A DNA stretch of 64,000 nucleotides, taken from Saccharomycopsis phalli (taxonomy: Eukaryota > Ascomycota > Saccharomycetes > Ascoideales > Saccharomycopsidaceae). The notes beneath the pieces were generated by a model, which searched no databases, was not told where the DNA came from, and was given only the letters and a program-made list of their open reading frames with translations. The stretch covers positions 1,054,001-1,118,000 of the forward strand of contig CP073218.1 in assembly GCA_020342235.1 (NCBI GenBank), in the 5' to 3' direction. Position numbers and translations under genes: made by a program. This document shows positions 39,644-48,641 of this stretch, in pieces. The stretch's first letter is position 1, and each line of letters opens with the position of its first letter.

Positions 39644-40372
39644 ATGAAATTTTCGCAAATTGGATTATTTGGCTTATTTGCCACGGTGTTTGCCGACTCA
39701 GCACAACAGGTGCTCCAGAACGACCCGGTGGATACCGCCGATGCGCCAGAGAAGCCTAACCTCGACTTCTCTGTTTCCTACGGCATCGACAACGAACCAC
39801 AAGACCTTGGCATCTATGTGTTGTACAACGAGAAGGAGGCTAGCTTGAATTTCAACTTCACAAATAGCCAGGACGAGCTCATCAAGATCGTCGGCTGTGG
39901 AGGTTCTTTCAGAGACATCAAGACCTCGGCTCCGGTTGTCAACTTGACTGACTCTGGCATTGGCCCACTCGACGTCACACCAGGCCAGACTGTGAGTTTT
40001 GTGCAAAAGGTCGGGGTCAATGTGGTCCCAGACACATATCTCTTGTCGCCAATTGTCTACATCTCGTACAAGGACGTGTTATATGTGGTCAACGCCAAAC
40101 AGTCGATTATTGCCGTGGAAGACATCCCAGTCAGCTTGTTGAACCCGCAGTTTTTGATTGCTCTTGTGACATTGGCTTCTGCTGTTGGTGTTGGCGGATA
40201 CTTCCTTGTCACCAAGTTGGCACTTCCATATCTCAACAAGACTTACTTCAAGAAGAACGCCCCAGTCAAGGCCAGACCGGCTGCTTCCAAAAAGGCTGCG
40301 GTTGCCACTGGTTCGAGTAAAGGTTACGACGAAAGTTGGTTGCCAAAGGGCCACTTGAAGAAGAAGAACTAG
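39644..40372 (+). CDS. IRC22: TRAP-alpha-like ER membrane protein Irc22
   Basis: 242 residues: signal peptide (MKFSQIGLFGLFATVFA), a lumenal beta-sandwich (about 40-160) with N-glycosylation sites (NFT, NLT), one transmembrane helix (FLIALVTLASAVGVGGYFLV, about 170-190) and a Lys-rich cytosolic tail. This architecture and NFNFTNSQDELIKIVGCGGSF match fungal Irc22, the relative of translocon-associated protein alpha at the Sec61 channel. Divergent from NAS2 with about 110 bp between. Confidence 0.85.
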   Translation: MKFSQIGLFGLFATVFADSAQQVLQNDPVDTADAPEKPNLDFSVSYGIDNEPQDLGIYVLYNEKEASLNFNFTNSQDELIKIVGCGGSFRDIKTSAPVVNLTDSGIGPLDVTPGQTVSFVQKVGVNVVPDTYLLSPIVYISYKDVLYVVNAKQSIIAVEDIPVSLLNPQFLIALVTLASAVGVGGYFLVTKLALPYLNKTYFKKNAPVKARPAASKKAAVATGSSKGYDESWLPKGHLKKKN

Positions 40373-40500
40373 GTACATAGCACCCTATATACGGTCACAT
40401 GACGTTGGTTGTAGTTACATGAAGCTATTGATCACCTGACCTACACTATTGTATAGTTACATGTTCATGGCCAAGGCCCACTATATACAGGACAATACAC

Positions 40501-41163
40501 TCACTCTCCTTTGACAATCCCGACTTTGGCAGCACGTAAAACCCGCCCATTCAAAGAGTAACCCGGCAGTTGCACGTGGAACACGGTCCCTGGCTCCGAG
40601 TCCGGCTTTGGAATCTCAAACGTCGCCTCGTGCTGGTTCGGGTCAAACTTCTCGCCAATCGGATTGATCTTCTCGATGCCGTGCTTGTGCAACGTCTTCT
40701 CAAAGATCCCCGAGGTCATCTCAAACCCCTCGTACAAGTCTTTCACTTCCTTTGAAGCCTTGGCCTCCTCAGTTACTGCACCCAATGCATGTCCAAAGTT
40801 GTCCACCGACTCCAACAAGTCCTTTGCAAACTTCTGCAACCCAAAGTCACGTGCCTTTTGGATTTCGCGCTTGGTGGTTTCTTGCAAGTTGCGAAAGTCG
40901 GCAACCGACCGGAGATACCCGTCCTTGAGCTCGGCAAACTCCTTGTCCTTTTTCGTGTACTTTTCCTCCAACTCAGCGACCTTGGCTGTCAACTCCTCCA
41001 CACTCATTTTTGGCGTTTCCTTGGTGTCTGCGGCTTCCTTAGCTTCGGCAGCCTCCTTTGGGGCCTCGGCCGAATAGAATCGGGCCACTGGGGCCCGGTA
41101 AATGGAACCCTGTCTAAGTGGAACCCTTGCGAGTGGAATCCGTGTTTTCAATGCTCTGTACAT
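40501..41163 (-). CDS. MGE1: mitochondrial GrpE nucleotide-exchange factor
   Basis: 220 residues. The first 35 are Arg/Ser/Ala-rich with no acidic residues (MYRALKTRIPLARVPLRQGSIYRAPVARFYSAE), a mitochondrial presequence. A coiled-coil (65-105) leads to the GrpE core (DGYLRSVADFRNLQETTKREIQKARDFG), with HKHGIEKINPIGEKFDPNQHEA and the C-terminal beta domain (VQLPGYSLNGRVLRAAKVGIVKG). Mge1 releases ADP from mitochondrial Hsp70 (Ssc1) during protein import and folding. Complete and typical in length (S. cerevisiae 228). Confidence 0.95.
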   Translation of the reverse strand: MYRALKTRIPLARVPLRQGSIYRAPVARFYSAEAPKEAAEAKEAADTKETPKMSVEELTAKVAELEEKYTKKDKEFAELKDGYLRSVADFRNLQETTKREIQKARDFGLQKFAKDLLESVDNFGHALGAVTEEAKASKEVKDLYEGFEMTSGIFEKTLHKHGIEKINPIGEKFDPNQHEATFEIPKPDSEPGTVFHVQLPGYSLNGRVLRAAKVGIVKGE

Positions 41164-41234
41164 GTTGCTTACAAGTCACTCTGGGGGAAAATTTTCTTGA
41201 TCTTGCGACCGGGTAACTATACGCCACATGCGGG

Positions 41235-42740
41235 TTAAATACAGTGCAAAATCGCCTGGGCAAGCTGGTTCTCGTCGTGCCACGACGTGACCATTTGCAA
41301 GTCATCGTAATTGAATCGTTTCTTCTCATAGTCCAAAGTCCTGTGCGCCACCGCTTTTGGGTTTTCCGCCTCGTAGTGCTGCTGCACTTTCGCCTCCAAA
41401 AACTGGAGCATCAGCTTGTCTGCAGGTTCGCCCGACGCAAGAAGAGCCACTACGTTACTGAGCCCAGAGTCCTCGGTAAAGTACGGATAAAACCCCTGGA
41501 AATACGGGAACCCGGCGTACGGCACTACCGGAGGCATCTGGAGCATAATCGGGTTCGGAACCATGGGCTCGAGTTTCTTGCGGTCCTTCCGCTGGGCAAA
41601 CGATACCTGGATGATTCTTCCACACACTAGCTGGTCATTCATTTCCACCAAGGCTGTTGTCGCCTCGGCAATGTTGGAAAAACACACAAACCCAAACCCG
41701 CGAGACACCCCGGATTCCTCGGTCATGACCTTGGCGGAAATTATCTCTCCAAAGGGACCAAACACTTTGTCGAGTGTCTCGTCCGTGACCTCCAGCGCAA
41801 GGTTGTTTAAGTACAAATTCGTGTCCTGGTACCGTGACGGAGGCCGGAAGTACGGTAACGGATACGGCACGTAATATGGCACGGGTTCTGGCTCGTCGTA
41901 AAGGATACGCTCCTGCTTCTTTTGTGCACGCGAAACCGAGATTCTCTGTCCGCCAACGACAGTATGCTGTAGATGCTCCAAGGCCCGTTGTGCGTCGTCA
42001 TGTGAAGCATACCTAATGAACCCGTATCCGCGCAAGTACGCATGGTCCTTGGGGAGAAAGTACGAGTCAATGGCTCCGTGCTTCTCAAACAACTCAATGA
42101 TTTTCGACTCATCTGCCAGCGACGGGAGATTCTTGATGTACAAGTTCTTGAAGTTGACCTGCTCAAGCTGGTCGCGTTTCAAGCGTTCCTTCTTGGAAAT
42201 GTGCCGGTTCAAGTAGAGCCGCGACCCATTGGGGAACGTCTTGCCGTTGATCTGCTTGATCGCATCGGTAGCCGAAATCCCGTTGGAGAAGTTGATAAAC
42301 CCGTACCCTTTGGACTTGCCAAACGCGTCCCGGATGATTTTGCACGAGAGAATCGTGCCAAACGGCCGGAAAATATCATACAACTCCTGGTCCTCCACCG
42401 AATCGTGGATCCCTCGAATGTACACATTTCCCGGATGCAGGATCGCCGAATAGGTTAGCAGAATCGATACAAGGTCCTGTGCAGACTCCAGCGAAACGAG
42501 CTTCTGGAACTCCTGTTCGGCCAATTCGGCCTGCTGCTGATTGTCGAAATTGATACTTATTGCTGTGGAATTGGCCCTGTCAAGACTACTTGACTGATAC
42601 TTTTTGGTCACAGAATCAGCTTTACCTCGGATAGCTTGACAAATTGGATGGGAAGCCAAACAATGGAACAGCACCTTGAGCCGCACCGCAGGATTATCCT
42701 GGAACCCTGGCATATGTTCTAGGGAGTTTGTCACCGCCAT
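41235..42740 (-). CDS. PABP-like protein with three or four RRMs (Pes4/Mip6 type)
   Basis: 501 residues. Clear RRMs lie at about 104-180 (NVYIRGIHDS, KGYGFINF), 198-272 (NLYIKNLPSL, RGYGFIRY) and 307-385 (NLYLNNLALE, RGFGFVCF). A weak RRM-like stretch (about 18-98) lies before them. The C-terminal part (420-500) has helices SNVVALLASGEPADKLMLQFLEA that may be a degenerate MLLE-like domain. The order resembles poly(A)-binding proteins and S. cerevisiae Pes4/Mip6, which bind mRNA and affect export and meiotic translation. A Tyr/Pro-rich linker (282-304) separates the second and third clear RRMs. Assignment within the PABP group is tentative. Confidence 0.72.
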   Translation of the reverse strand: MAVTNSLEHMPGFQDNPAVRLKVLFHCLASHPICQAIRGKADSVTKKYQSSSLDRANSTAISINFDNQQQAELAEQEFQKLVSLESAQDLVSILLTYSAILHPGNVYIRGIHDSVEDQELYDIFRPFGTILSCKIIRDAFGKSKGYGFINFSNGISATDAIKQINGKTFPNGSRLYLNRHISKKERLKRDQLEQVNFKNLYIKNLPSLADESKIIELFEKHGAIDSYFLPKDHAYLRGYGFIRYASHDDAQRALEHLQHTVVGGQRISVSRAQKKQERILYDEPEPVPYYVPYPLPYFRPPSRYQDTNLYLNNLALEVTDETLDKVFGPFGEIISAKVMTEESGVSRGFGFVCFSNIAEATTALVEMNDQLVCGRIIQVSFAQRKDRKKLEPMVPNPIMLQMPPVVPYAGFPYFQGFYPYFTEDSGLSNVVALLASGEPADKLMLQFLEAKVQQHYEAENPKAVAHRTLDYEKKRFNYDDLQMVTSWHDENQLAQAILHCI

Positions 42741-43228
42741 ATATTACTGACAAGTATTGGATATGTTGTGTAGAAAGGCCAAATAAAAAAAATCCAGAGA
42801 TTACTCAACTGTGGGATGCCGAGAATTCTCCGCTTATTCCGATGGCTGTGTAACCGACATGCCCATCTATCGACAAGACAGGGTTATACAATCAGGGTAA
42901 TGTCATGGAAGAATAGGAGCTGGCTTTTAATTGCATCATTATATATTTAATTAATTACATTAACTATAAAAACCAACCTGTACGGGTAACTGGTGTCAAT
43001 GGGGCGTGTGAGTAGGTGCAGCTGTCTAAAACATGACATTCGTTGGAATACGACACGAATTAAAAGTAGCGTCAACCAGATAAAGCAAGATGCGGAATTA
43101 TCAGAAGCGCAATTCCGACAGCTAGTGGCTAGTGTGGCTTTTTTACAGCAGTGTGGCTTTTTTTTCTTGTGGCTTTTCTACCAATGTTAGCACTGCATAT
43201 CCAACGTCTTTCCCCCTCATACCAGGGT
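42741..43228. other. spacer, no gene seen
   Basis: 5' flank of the RRM gene. Contains a duplicated 'gtggcttttttacagca / gtggctttttttt' stretch near 43130-43180. No other feature. Confidence 0.4.
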
Positions 43229-43303
43229 ATTGCCAAAACTACACAATAAATTATATCTACACGACCAGAGTATTGCCAAAACTACACAATAATTTATATA
43301 GTC
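43226..43303. repeat. direct repeat of about 45 bp
   Basis: 'gtattgccaaaactacaca' plus 'ataaattatat' occurs twice, separated by 'ctacacgaccaga'. Confidence 0.75.
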
Positions 43304-43419
43304 AATTGACATGCGTGTGTCCAGGATTGGCTACAAATGATTATTATCTCTAAAAATCCAAATATGCTATCCACGATTCAACATCAAGACCATGGCAACT
43401 ATACATATGCTCTGAAGAA

Positions 43420-44526
43420 TCACGCCGTCTTCTCATTGGCCAAACCAGCCAGAACACGCTCTTCTTGCGTCCATGCTAAATAACTGGCAATCAAATTCAA
43501 CACTTCGAATCGTTTCGTATCAGCAAACGGTAACTGTACAAACTTGAGCATCAAATTACTAATCAACTCTTTATCCACCGTGTTGCTCTCGCTATTCTGC
43601 TTAATTATCCCCAACGCCTTGGTAAGATGTTCGTTCAAAATTATGGCCTCGTGCCGCAACTTACCAATGATCAACTGCTTTTCCTTAACAGACAGCTGCC
43701 ACTCCTTCAGCTTTTCCTCCACCTCCTTCAACTGAACCGCAGCATCTTTTAGCTCTGCCAACTGTATCACGTGCTGCTCTATTATCCGCTCCTTACTATT
43801 CTTATCCTGCTCTAGCTGCCTATTTTCGTTCACAAGAATCTTGGCTCGGTCCTTGTCTTGTCTCTGTATGCTCTCATACTGCTCTGCTTGCTCCTCGATT
43901 TTCTTCTTCAACTTTTCAATCTCCATGTCCTTGTCTTGAACAACGCTTTTCAAGTTATTATTGGTGCTCACCGCAATATTACGGTTATTCTTTTCCTCGT
44001 TTATCATAATCACGTACTCCTCGTTTTGTTCCTTCAACGTCTCAATCTCAGCATCCCATTGTCTTTGTATCCGCCGCTTCTCTTCCTGCTTATCCTCAAG
44101 CAAATTTTCCAATTTATATACCTGCTCACTCAATTCATTATTACCTAAACTCAACTTCTCAAATTCCTCGCTCATGTTCATCTGCTTTTTTAAGAGCTCC
44201 TGGTACTTCTTATCTACCAACTGCTTCTCCTCAGTCACCGCATCTCTTTCTTTCGTCATTTGTTGTAAACGTTCCTCGGTCACACTTAATTCCTGCTGCG
44301 CCTCCTTCATTTTCTGAAATATGCTCTTCATTCCTGACACCTTGCTGAGCAAGTTGGCATAGTTCTGTTGCTGCTTCTTCACCTCCTCCTCACTCGCAAC
44401 CAACTTTTCTTGCAATTTCTCGACAAGAGCCGCATCAGTGGAACCCTCCATGATACCATCGGTAGTATCTTCTTGTTTGGTATCACTCTCCGTCGTTTCG
44501 CTGACTTGCTTGGTGTCGCTCTCCAT
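43420..44526 (-). CDS. RUD3: golgin with C-terminal GRAB domain, Rud3-like
   Basis: 368 residues, nearly all coiled coil (about 25-300; Gln/Glu/Lys-rich heptads). The C-terminal KELISNLMLKFVQLPFADTKRFEVLNLIASYLAWTQEERVLAGL fits the GRAB (GRIP-related Arf-binding) domain of Rud3/GMAP-210. Rud3 is a cis-Golgi tether that binds Arf1 through this domain and acts in ER-to-Golgi transport. The canonical GRIP tyrosine is absent, which favours GRAB over the GRIP golgin Imh1. Divergent from EFM5, 93 bp apart. Confidence 0.75.
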   Translation of the reverse strand: MESDTKQVSETTESDTKQEDTTDGIMEGSTDAALVEKLQEKLVASEEEVKKQQQNYANLLSKVSGMKSIFQKMKEAQQELSVTEERLQQMTKERDAVTEEKQLVDKKYQELLKKQMNMSEEFEKLSLGNNELSEQVYKLENLLEDKQEEKRRIQRQWDAEIETLKEQNEEYVIMINEEKNNRNIAVSTNNNLKSVVQDKDMEIEKLKKKIEEQAEQYESIQRQDKDRAKILVNENRQLEQDKNSKERIIEQHVIQLAELKDAAVQLKEVEEKLKEWQLSVKEKQLIIGKLRHEAIILNEHLTKALGIIKQNSESNTVDKELISNLMLKFVQLPFADTKRFEVLNLIASYLAWTQEERVLAGLANEKTA

Positions 44527-44619
44527 AACGCATACTTAAATAACCCAGTCTTGTGGCCACTTGTGCTCCGGGTAACTTGTGGTGAAATTCTCCTTGCTTG
44601 TGGGTGAAGCTCACACCTC

Positions 44620-45369
44620 ATGGACGACGAGCTGTAAGTGTACTACGTATCTTTGTCATGGATTCTAATATCAAGATCTCTTTCTGCAAATGCATTAGCT
44701 GCTCTTGCAGAATTCAGGCAAGAGGAAGAGCTTCACAAGCAGCATTTTGCGCGCTTGGATAAAGATGCCGAGGCGCAATTTGAGGCAGCAAAAAACATTG
44801 AGTTGTTCAAAGAAGATTGGCAATTGTCCCAATTTTGGTATAATGCACACACCGCCGATGTTTTGGCTCGGGAATTGCTTGATGGTGCCGATGAAAACAC
44901 CGTGATTGTTGTAATAAGTGCTCCTTCCGTGTATGCGGCAATCAAGAAGGTTGACAATCTCCCTACAAAGCACATTTATTTATTTGAATTTGACAAGCGT
45001 TTTGCCCTTATGGCGGGAGACGAACATTTTGTCTTGTATGACTTCAACAAACCTATGGAATTCCCGCACCATTTAAAGGGAAAGTGTCATCGGATTATTG
45101 TGGATCCGCCTTTCTTAAACGATGCCTGTCAAACGAAAGCCGCACTCACAGCACGGGCATTATTAACCAACGACAAATCATCAAAGTCCGATAAAGGAGT
45201 CTTGCAGTATCGGCTTATAAGCTGCACGGGAGAGAGAATGAATAAACTCATTTCCAAAGTTTACCCCGACACACAAATGACTGACTTTTTTCCTGAACAT
45301 CAAAGGGGACTTAGCAATGAGTTCCGGTGCTACACTACTTATGAAGGGCCTAGTTGGAAGTTTCAGTGA
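44620..45369 (+). CDS. EFM5: EF1A lysine methyltransferase Efm5 (two exons)
   Basis: Exon 1 is 44620-44633 (codes MDDE plus two bases) and exon 2 is 44676-45369; 235 residues. The join gives MDDELSLSANALAALAEF, matching the N-terminus of the Efm5/N6AMT2 (EEF1AKMT1) family. The methyltransferase motif DPPF (148-151, VDPPFLN) and YLFEFDKRFALMAGDEHFVLYDF are present. Efm5 trimethylates a lysine in elongation factor EF1A. The unspliced frame has an ATG at 44638, but that N-terminus (MYYVSLSWIL) is intron sequence. Confidence 0.88.
44634..44675 (+). other. EFM5 intron, 42 bp
   Basis: Donor GTAAGT, branch-like TTCTAAT, acceptor ATCAAG. As in PMI40 the branch-like site is only a few bases from the acceptor. 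Confidence 0.88.
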
Positions 45370-45458
45370 TATCGTATGGTTTATCGATGTTTTAATGGCC
45401 TGTAATATTCATTTTAAACAGCTTTATGATGGTTTGTATAATTATTTTTATAATCAGA

Positions 45459-46136
45459 CTAATGAATTAGCTTGTGAAGAACACAGATATGAAAGTCTTG
45501 CTTTGCGTTAATGCCACAATTAGCACCATCTTTACTCACCTCTACTTTGGTCCTGCTCTCAACGAAAAATCCAAACTTCGTAACATAATAATCAACAAGC
45601 TCATGTTCTTCAATTACTATTGCCATAAATTTATCTATCACCACATGGTGCCTGGACTCAATATTGCCAATGTCTGCCTGGAGTACCTGCATAAGCAATT
45701 TCCCAGTAGAAGGGAAAAATGACGTGAATGCTGTAATCTCCAGTATTGAATAGTCTTGATTGTATGGTCGTATACCTATCGTCCCGATAGTATCTTGCAC
45801 CATCGCTTCCTCAAATCGTGATGACTCATTATAATCAACAACGTTAAGTTCTTCGCCATCCCACCATTCTTTGACTTTCCCTCCAGCAAGAATCCGCAGC
45901 TGGCTCTCTTTATCCAAAGTAATTATATACAAATAGCATCCAGAAATCGTGAACTTCAATGCTTCTAAAATCTTCTGACTATCTGGTACTCTTGGAGCAT
46001 TAACTATATCATATTTACGCCTAGGCTTATCATATCCTTTATTCAATATGAAAGCCAACTTAGTTTGATTCCATCTTGAATTCGCATTTTCTCCTGATAG
46101 CAATTCACCACGAATTTTGAATATGCGCATTGTCAT
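45459..46136 (-). CDS. unknown protein, possible GNAT-like fold
   Basis: 225 residues, not recognised with confidence. The layout suits a GCN5-related acetyltransferase-like fold: two early strands (KFTISGCYLYIITLD), SILEITAFTSFFPSTGKLLMQVLQ in the middle, then MAIVIEEHELVDYYVTKFGFF and a final strand FHICVLHKL. The 'HELVDYYvtkFGF' segment recalls a helix and strand seen in small fungal GNAT-like proteins. Convergent with EFM5. Met3 is an alternative start. It lies just before tRNA-Glu(UUC) and the LTR cluster. Confidence 0.6.
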   Translation of the reverse strand: MTMRIFKIRGELLSGENANSRWNQTKLAFILNKGYDKPRRKYDIVNAPRVPDSQKILEALKFTISGCYLYIITLDKESQLRILAGGKVKEWWDGEELNVVDYNESSRFEEAMVQDTIGTIGIRPYNQDYSILEITAFTSFFPSTGKLLMQVLQADIGNIESRHHVVIDKFMAIVIEEHELVDYYVTKFGFFVESRTKVEVSKDGANCGINAKQDFHICVLHKLIH

Positions 46137-46197
46137 AGAAGTTCCAGAAAAAGTATCTCATTACGGGCTGATAAAAAAATTTTAAATTTTTTCATAA

Positions 46198-46269
46198 CTC
46201 CGATACCGGGAGTCGAACCCGGGTCTGCTCGGTGAAAGCGAACCGTGCTAGCCGTTACACTATATCGGA
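46198..46269 (-). tRNA. tRNA-Glu (anticodon TTC)
   Basis: 72 nt. Acceptor TCCGATA pairs with TATCGGA; the A box TAGTGTAACGG and B box GGGTTCGACTCCC are intact. Anticodon stem GTTCG/CGAGC with loop CTTTCAC gives anticodon TTC. The discriminator is G. A run of T on the transcript strand about 20 nt downstream (near 46170) can end Pol III transcription. Ty1/copia LTRs begin 15 bp upstream of it. Confidence 0.95.
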
Positions 46270-46283
46270 TAACTTTTACTTTG

Positions 46284-46724
46284 TGTAACGGGCAATCCCC
46301 GGTACCTCTCCTTTGGTGCATAGAAGGTACACGTGAATGGCACGTGAAGGCATGCAACAGGCAATGAACAACATGAAGAAGAGCTGAATCCCTAGAACAA
46401 GGTCTAGGCCCTATGAGGATTCACCTTTAAGTTACATTGCACCAAGAGACAGGCTTGCTCCTCCCTATTAAGGATAAAGAAGGTCTAGACCGTCCTAAAA
46501 AGGATTCTGACGCTTCCACCAGACGCAAGTCAATTGAACACCTCCACCATATAGAATAATATAAATAGCTGGGAAACCTGCTATAAGCTCAACTCACTCT
46601 GGGAGAAATTCCATCTTAGCTTATTATAACAAACATTATTGTAAGCTTCTTCTATCCCCTCGGAATAGTACTTTTATTGAGGTAATACTGAATATCCTGA
46701 CGATTTGGGATATTGATTATTACA
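46284..46724 (+). mobile_element. solo LTR, family LTR-1, copy 1
   Basis: Starts TGTAACGGGCAATCC and ends GATTATTACA (441 bp). Flanked on both sides by CTTTG (46279-46283 and 46725-46729). A Ty1/copia-type solo LTR 15 bp from the 5' end of tRNA-Glu(UUC). It contains a TATA-like 'aatataaatagc' and several CACGTG sites. Confidence 0.88.
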
Positions 46725-46729
46725 CTTTG

Positions 46730-47510
46730 TGTAACGGGCAATCCTTGGTACCTCTTCTCTGGAGTATAGAAGGTACACGTGAATGGCACGTGAATGCATA
46801 CAACATGCAATGAACAACAGGAAGAGGACCGGGACGCTCCGGTGAACAAGGTATAACCCTTGTGAGGGTACGTCTTTAGGTCATGTACATCAAGAGACAG
46901 GTATACTCTTTCCTATTAAGGATAAAGAAGGTCCAGTCCGTCCCAAAAAGGGATTCTGACGTCTTTCCAGACGTAAGTCAATGGCACACCGCCACCATAT
47001 AGAATAATATAAATAGCTGGGAAACCTGCTATGAAGCCAACTCACTTTGGGAGAAATTCCATCTTAGCTTATGATGTACTAACAAAAAACCTTAGACTGT
47101 GATCAATGATAAGGAAAAACTTAATACGTAAATACGGCCCACAATATTAAATAAATAATATTGTAGGTTCGGAGCACAGAACTATCAGTAGCTACTATAA
47201 CAATTATACATTGTTCCAATCGATACCGTAATATACATTCTGTATATAAAATCCTGAACTAAATATTTTGGCGCAGTAAATCCCTCTTATAAGGCATTAT
47301 AGGTAGGGTAATACTTCTTCATCCGGTTGCAACCACATCATCAATAATCGTGGTTACGAGACCAAGAACTCTGATAGGATAAGTACATTTCACTAATGTA
47401 CGTCAGCTTATTATAACAAACATTATTGTAAGCTCCTTCTATCCCCTCGGAATAGTATTTTATTGAGGTAATACTGAATATCCTGACCATTTAGGATATT
47501 GACTATTACA
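46730..47510 (+). mobile_element. solo LTR, family LTR-1, copy 2, with a nested LTR
   Basis: Same termini and order as copy 1, interrupted at 47072-47405 by another solo LTR. Followed by CTTTG (47511-47515). More diverged from copy 1 than copy 3 is, hence probably older. Confidence 0.85.
47072..47405. mobile_element. solo LTR, distinct family LTR-7, nested in LTR-1
   Basis: 334 bp with ends TGATGTAC and GTACGTCA and 5-bp duplications GCTTA on both sides (47067-47071, 47406-47410). No internal coding sequence and no other copy in the window. A TATA-like 'tatataaaatc' lies near 47243. Orientation not certain. Confidence 0.7.
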
Positions 47511-47515
47511 CTTTG

Positions 47516-47956
47516 TGTAACGGGCAATCCCCGGTACCTCTCCTTTGGTGCATAGAAAGTACACGTGAATGACACGTGAAGGCATACAACAGGCAATGAA
47601 CAACATGAAGAAGACCTTGAGGGCTAGAACAAGGTCTAGGCCCTACGAGGATACATCTTTAAGTTACATTGCACCAAGAGTCAGACATACTCCTTCCTAT
47701 TAAGGACAAAAGAAGGTCGAGACCGTCCTAAAAAGGATTCTTACGCCTCCACCAGACACAAGACAATGGAACACCTCCACCATATAGAATAATATAAATA
47801 GCCGGGAAACCTGCTATAAGCTTAACTCACTTTGGGAGAAATTCCATCTTAGCTTATTATAACCAACATTATTGTAAGTTCCTCTATCCCCTCGGAATAG
47901 TTATTTTATAGAGGTAATATTGAATATCCTGGCGATTTAGGATATTGATTATTACA
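47516..47956 (+). mobile_element. solo LTR, family LTR-1, copy 3
   Basis: 441 bp, same termini as copies 1 and 2, again flanked by CTTTG on each side (47511-47515, 47957-47961). Confidence 0.88.
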
Positions 47957-47962
47957 CTTTGT

Positions 47963-48249
47963 TGTAACCAGTTAGATCCGATCTACTCCGGAGAATGCTA
48001 GTTATGCTGAATAAGGCGTCTGTGATTCCTTATTCACGTGTATGAAAGCTTACAATATTCATGACCGTAACTTTGCGTGACCTCCTCACGCCACCGTTTG
48101 TATATTTATCCTCACCCCTTACCAGGGCTCCATTCCTCACACGTGCACATATAACCCGGGCTTCCTCCCATCACGTGCACATATACAACCAGGGTCTCTA
48201 ACCTCTGTATCATTTCTCCTAACCAGGGAAGTGTACCTTCCTGGTTACA
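47963..48249. mobile_element. solo LTR, family LTR-2, inserted at the junction of LTR-1 and LTR-3
   Basis: 287 bp, TGTAACCAG at one end and CTGGTTACA at the other, flanked by TTTGT (47958-47962, 48250-48254). The duplication spans the first bases of the LTR-3 copy to its right, so LTR-2 arrived later than LTR-3. Holds several cacgtgcacatat words. Confidence 0.8.
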
Positions 48250-48251
48250 TT

Positions 48252-48634
48252 TGTAACAATAAAATCCTGGTGGTATCGTTACAATCACTTATAAATCGGT
48301 TAATTAACAATAAGAAGTATCGTTAACTACAAGATATAAGTTGTATAGTTATCTCAGAATGTATCTCTAAGTTACTTGATGATTTATTAGCTATTTCCTT
48401 CTGTATTTATATTATTCCAGAGACAGGGTTACCTCCTTCGTTAAGGTTTGCCTTAGATCCTCTTTCGGGATTCTTCCATACTCATCTCTGTACACGGCAG
48501 TGCTTTGACTTCCTTTCTCGTCACCATAGGCATCATCTCTTATCCGCACGTTGGCATGTGATGCTCACGTGCCATTTCATGTGACCAACACGTGCAACCC
48601 ACGTGTCTAGAGTAAACGATATTTTATCGTTACA
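48252..48634 (-). mobile_element. solo LTR, family LTR-3, minus copy
   Basis: 383 bp; near-identical in reverse to the plus copy at 50247-50629 and with the same inverted ends (TGTAAC... / ...CGTTACA). Confidence 0.85.
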
Positions 48635-48641
48635 TACTTCT

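Noticed and set aside
39533-39658. 42-codon N-terminal extension of NAS2
   Set aside because: It would overlap the start of IRC22 on the other strand and does not resemble Nas2.
44638-44675. EFM5 starting at the ATG at 44638
   Set aside because: That stretch is the intron; splicing from the ATG at 44620 gives the conserved N-terminus.
47072-47405. A MITE (small DNA transposon) within LTR-1
   Set aside because: The ends are TG...CA with 5-bp duplications, which fits a solo LTR better than a DNA transposon; kept as LTR-7.
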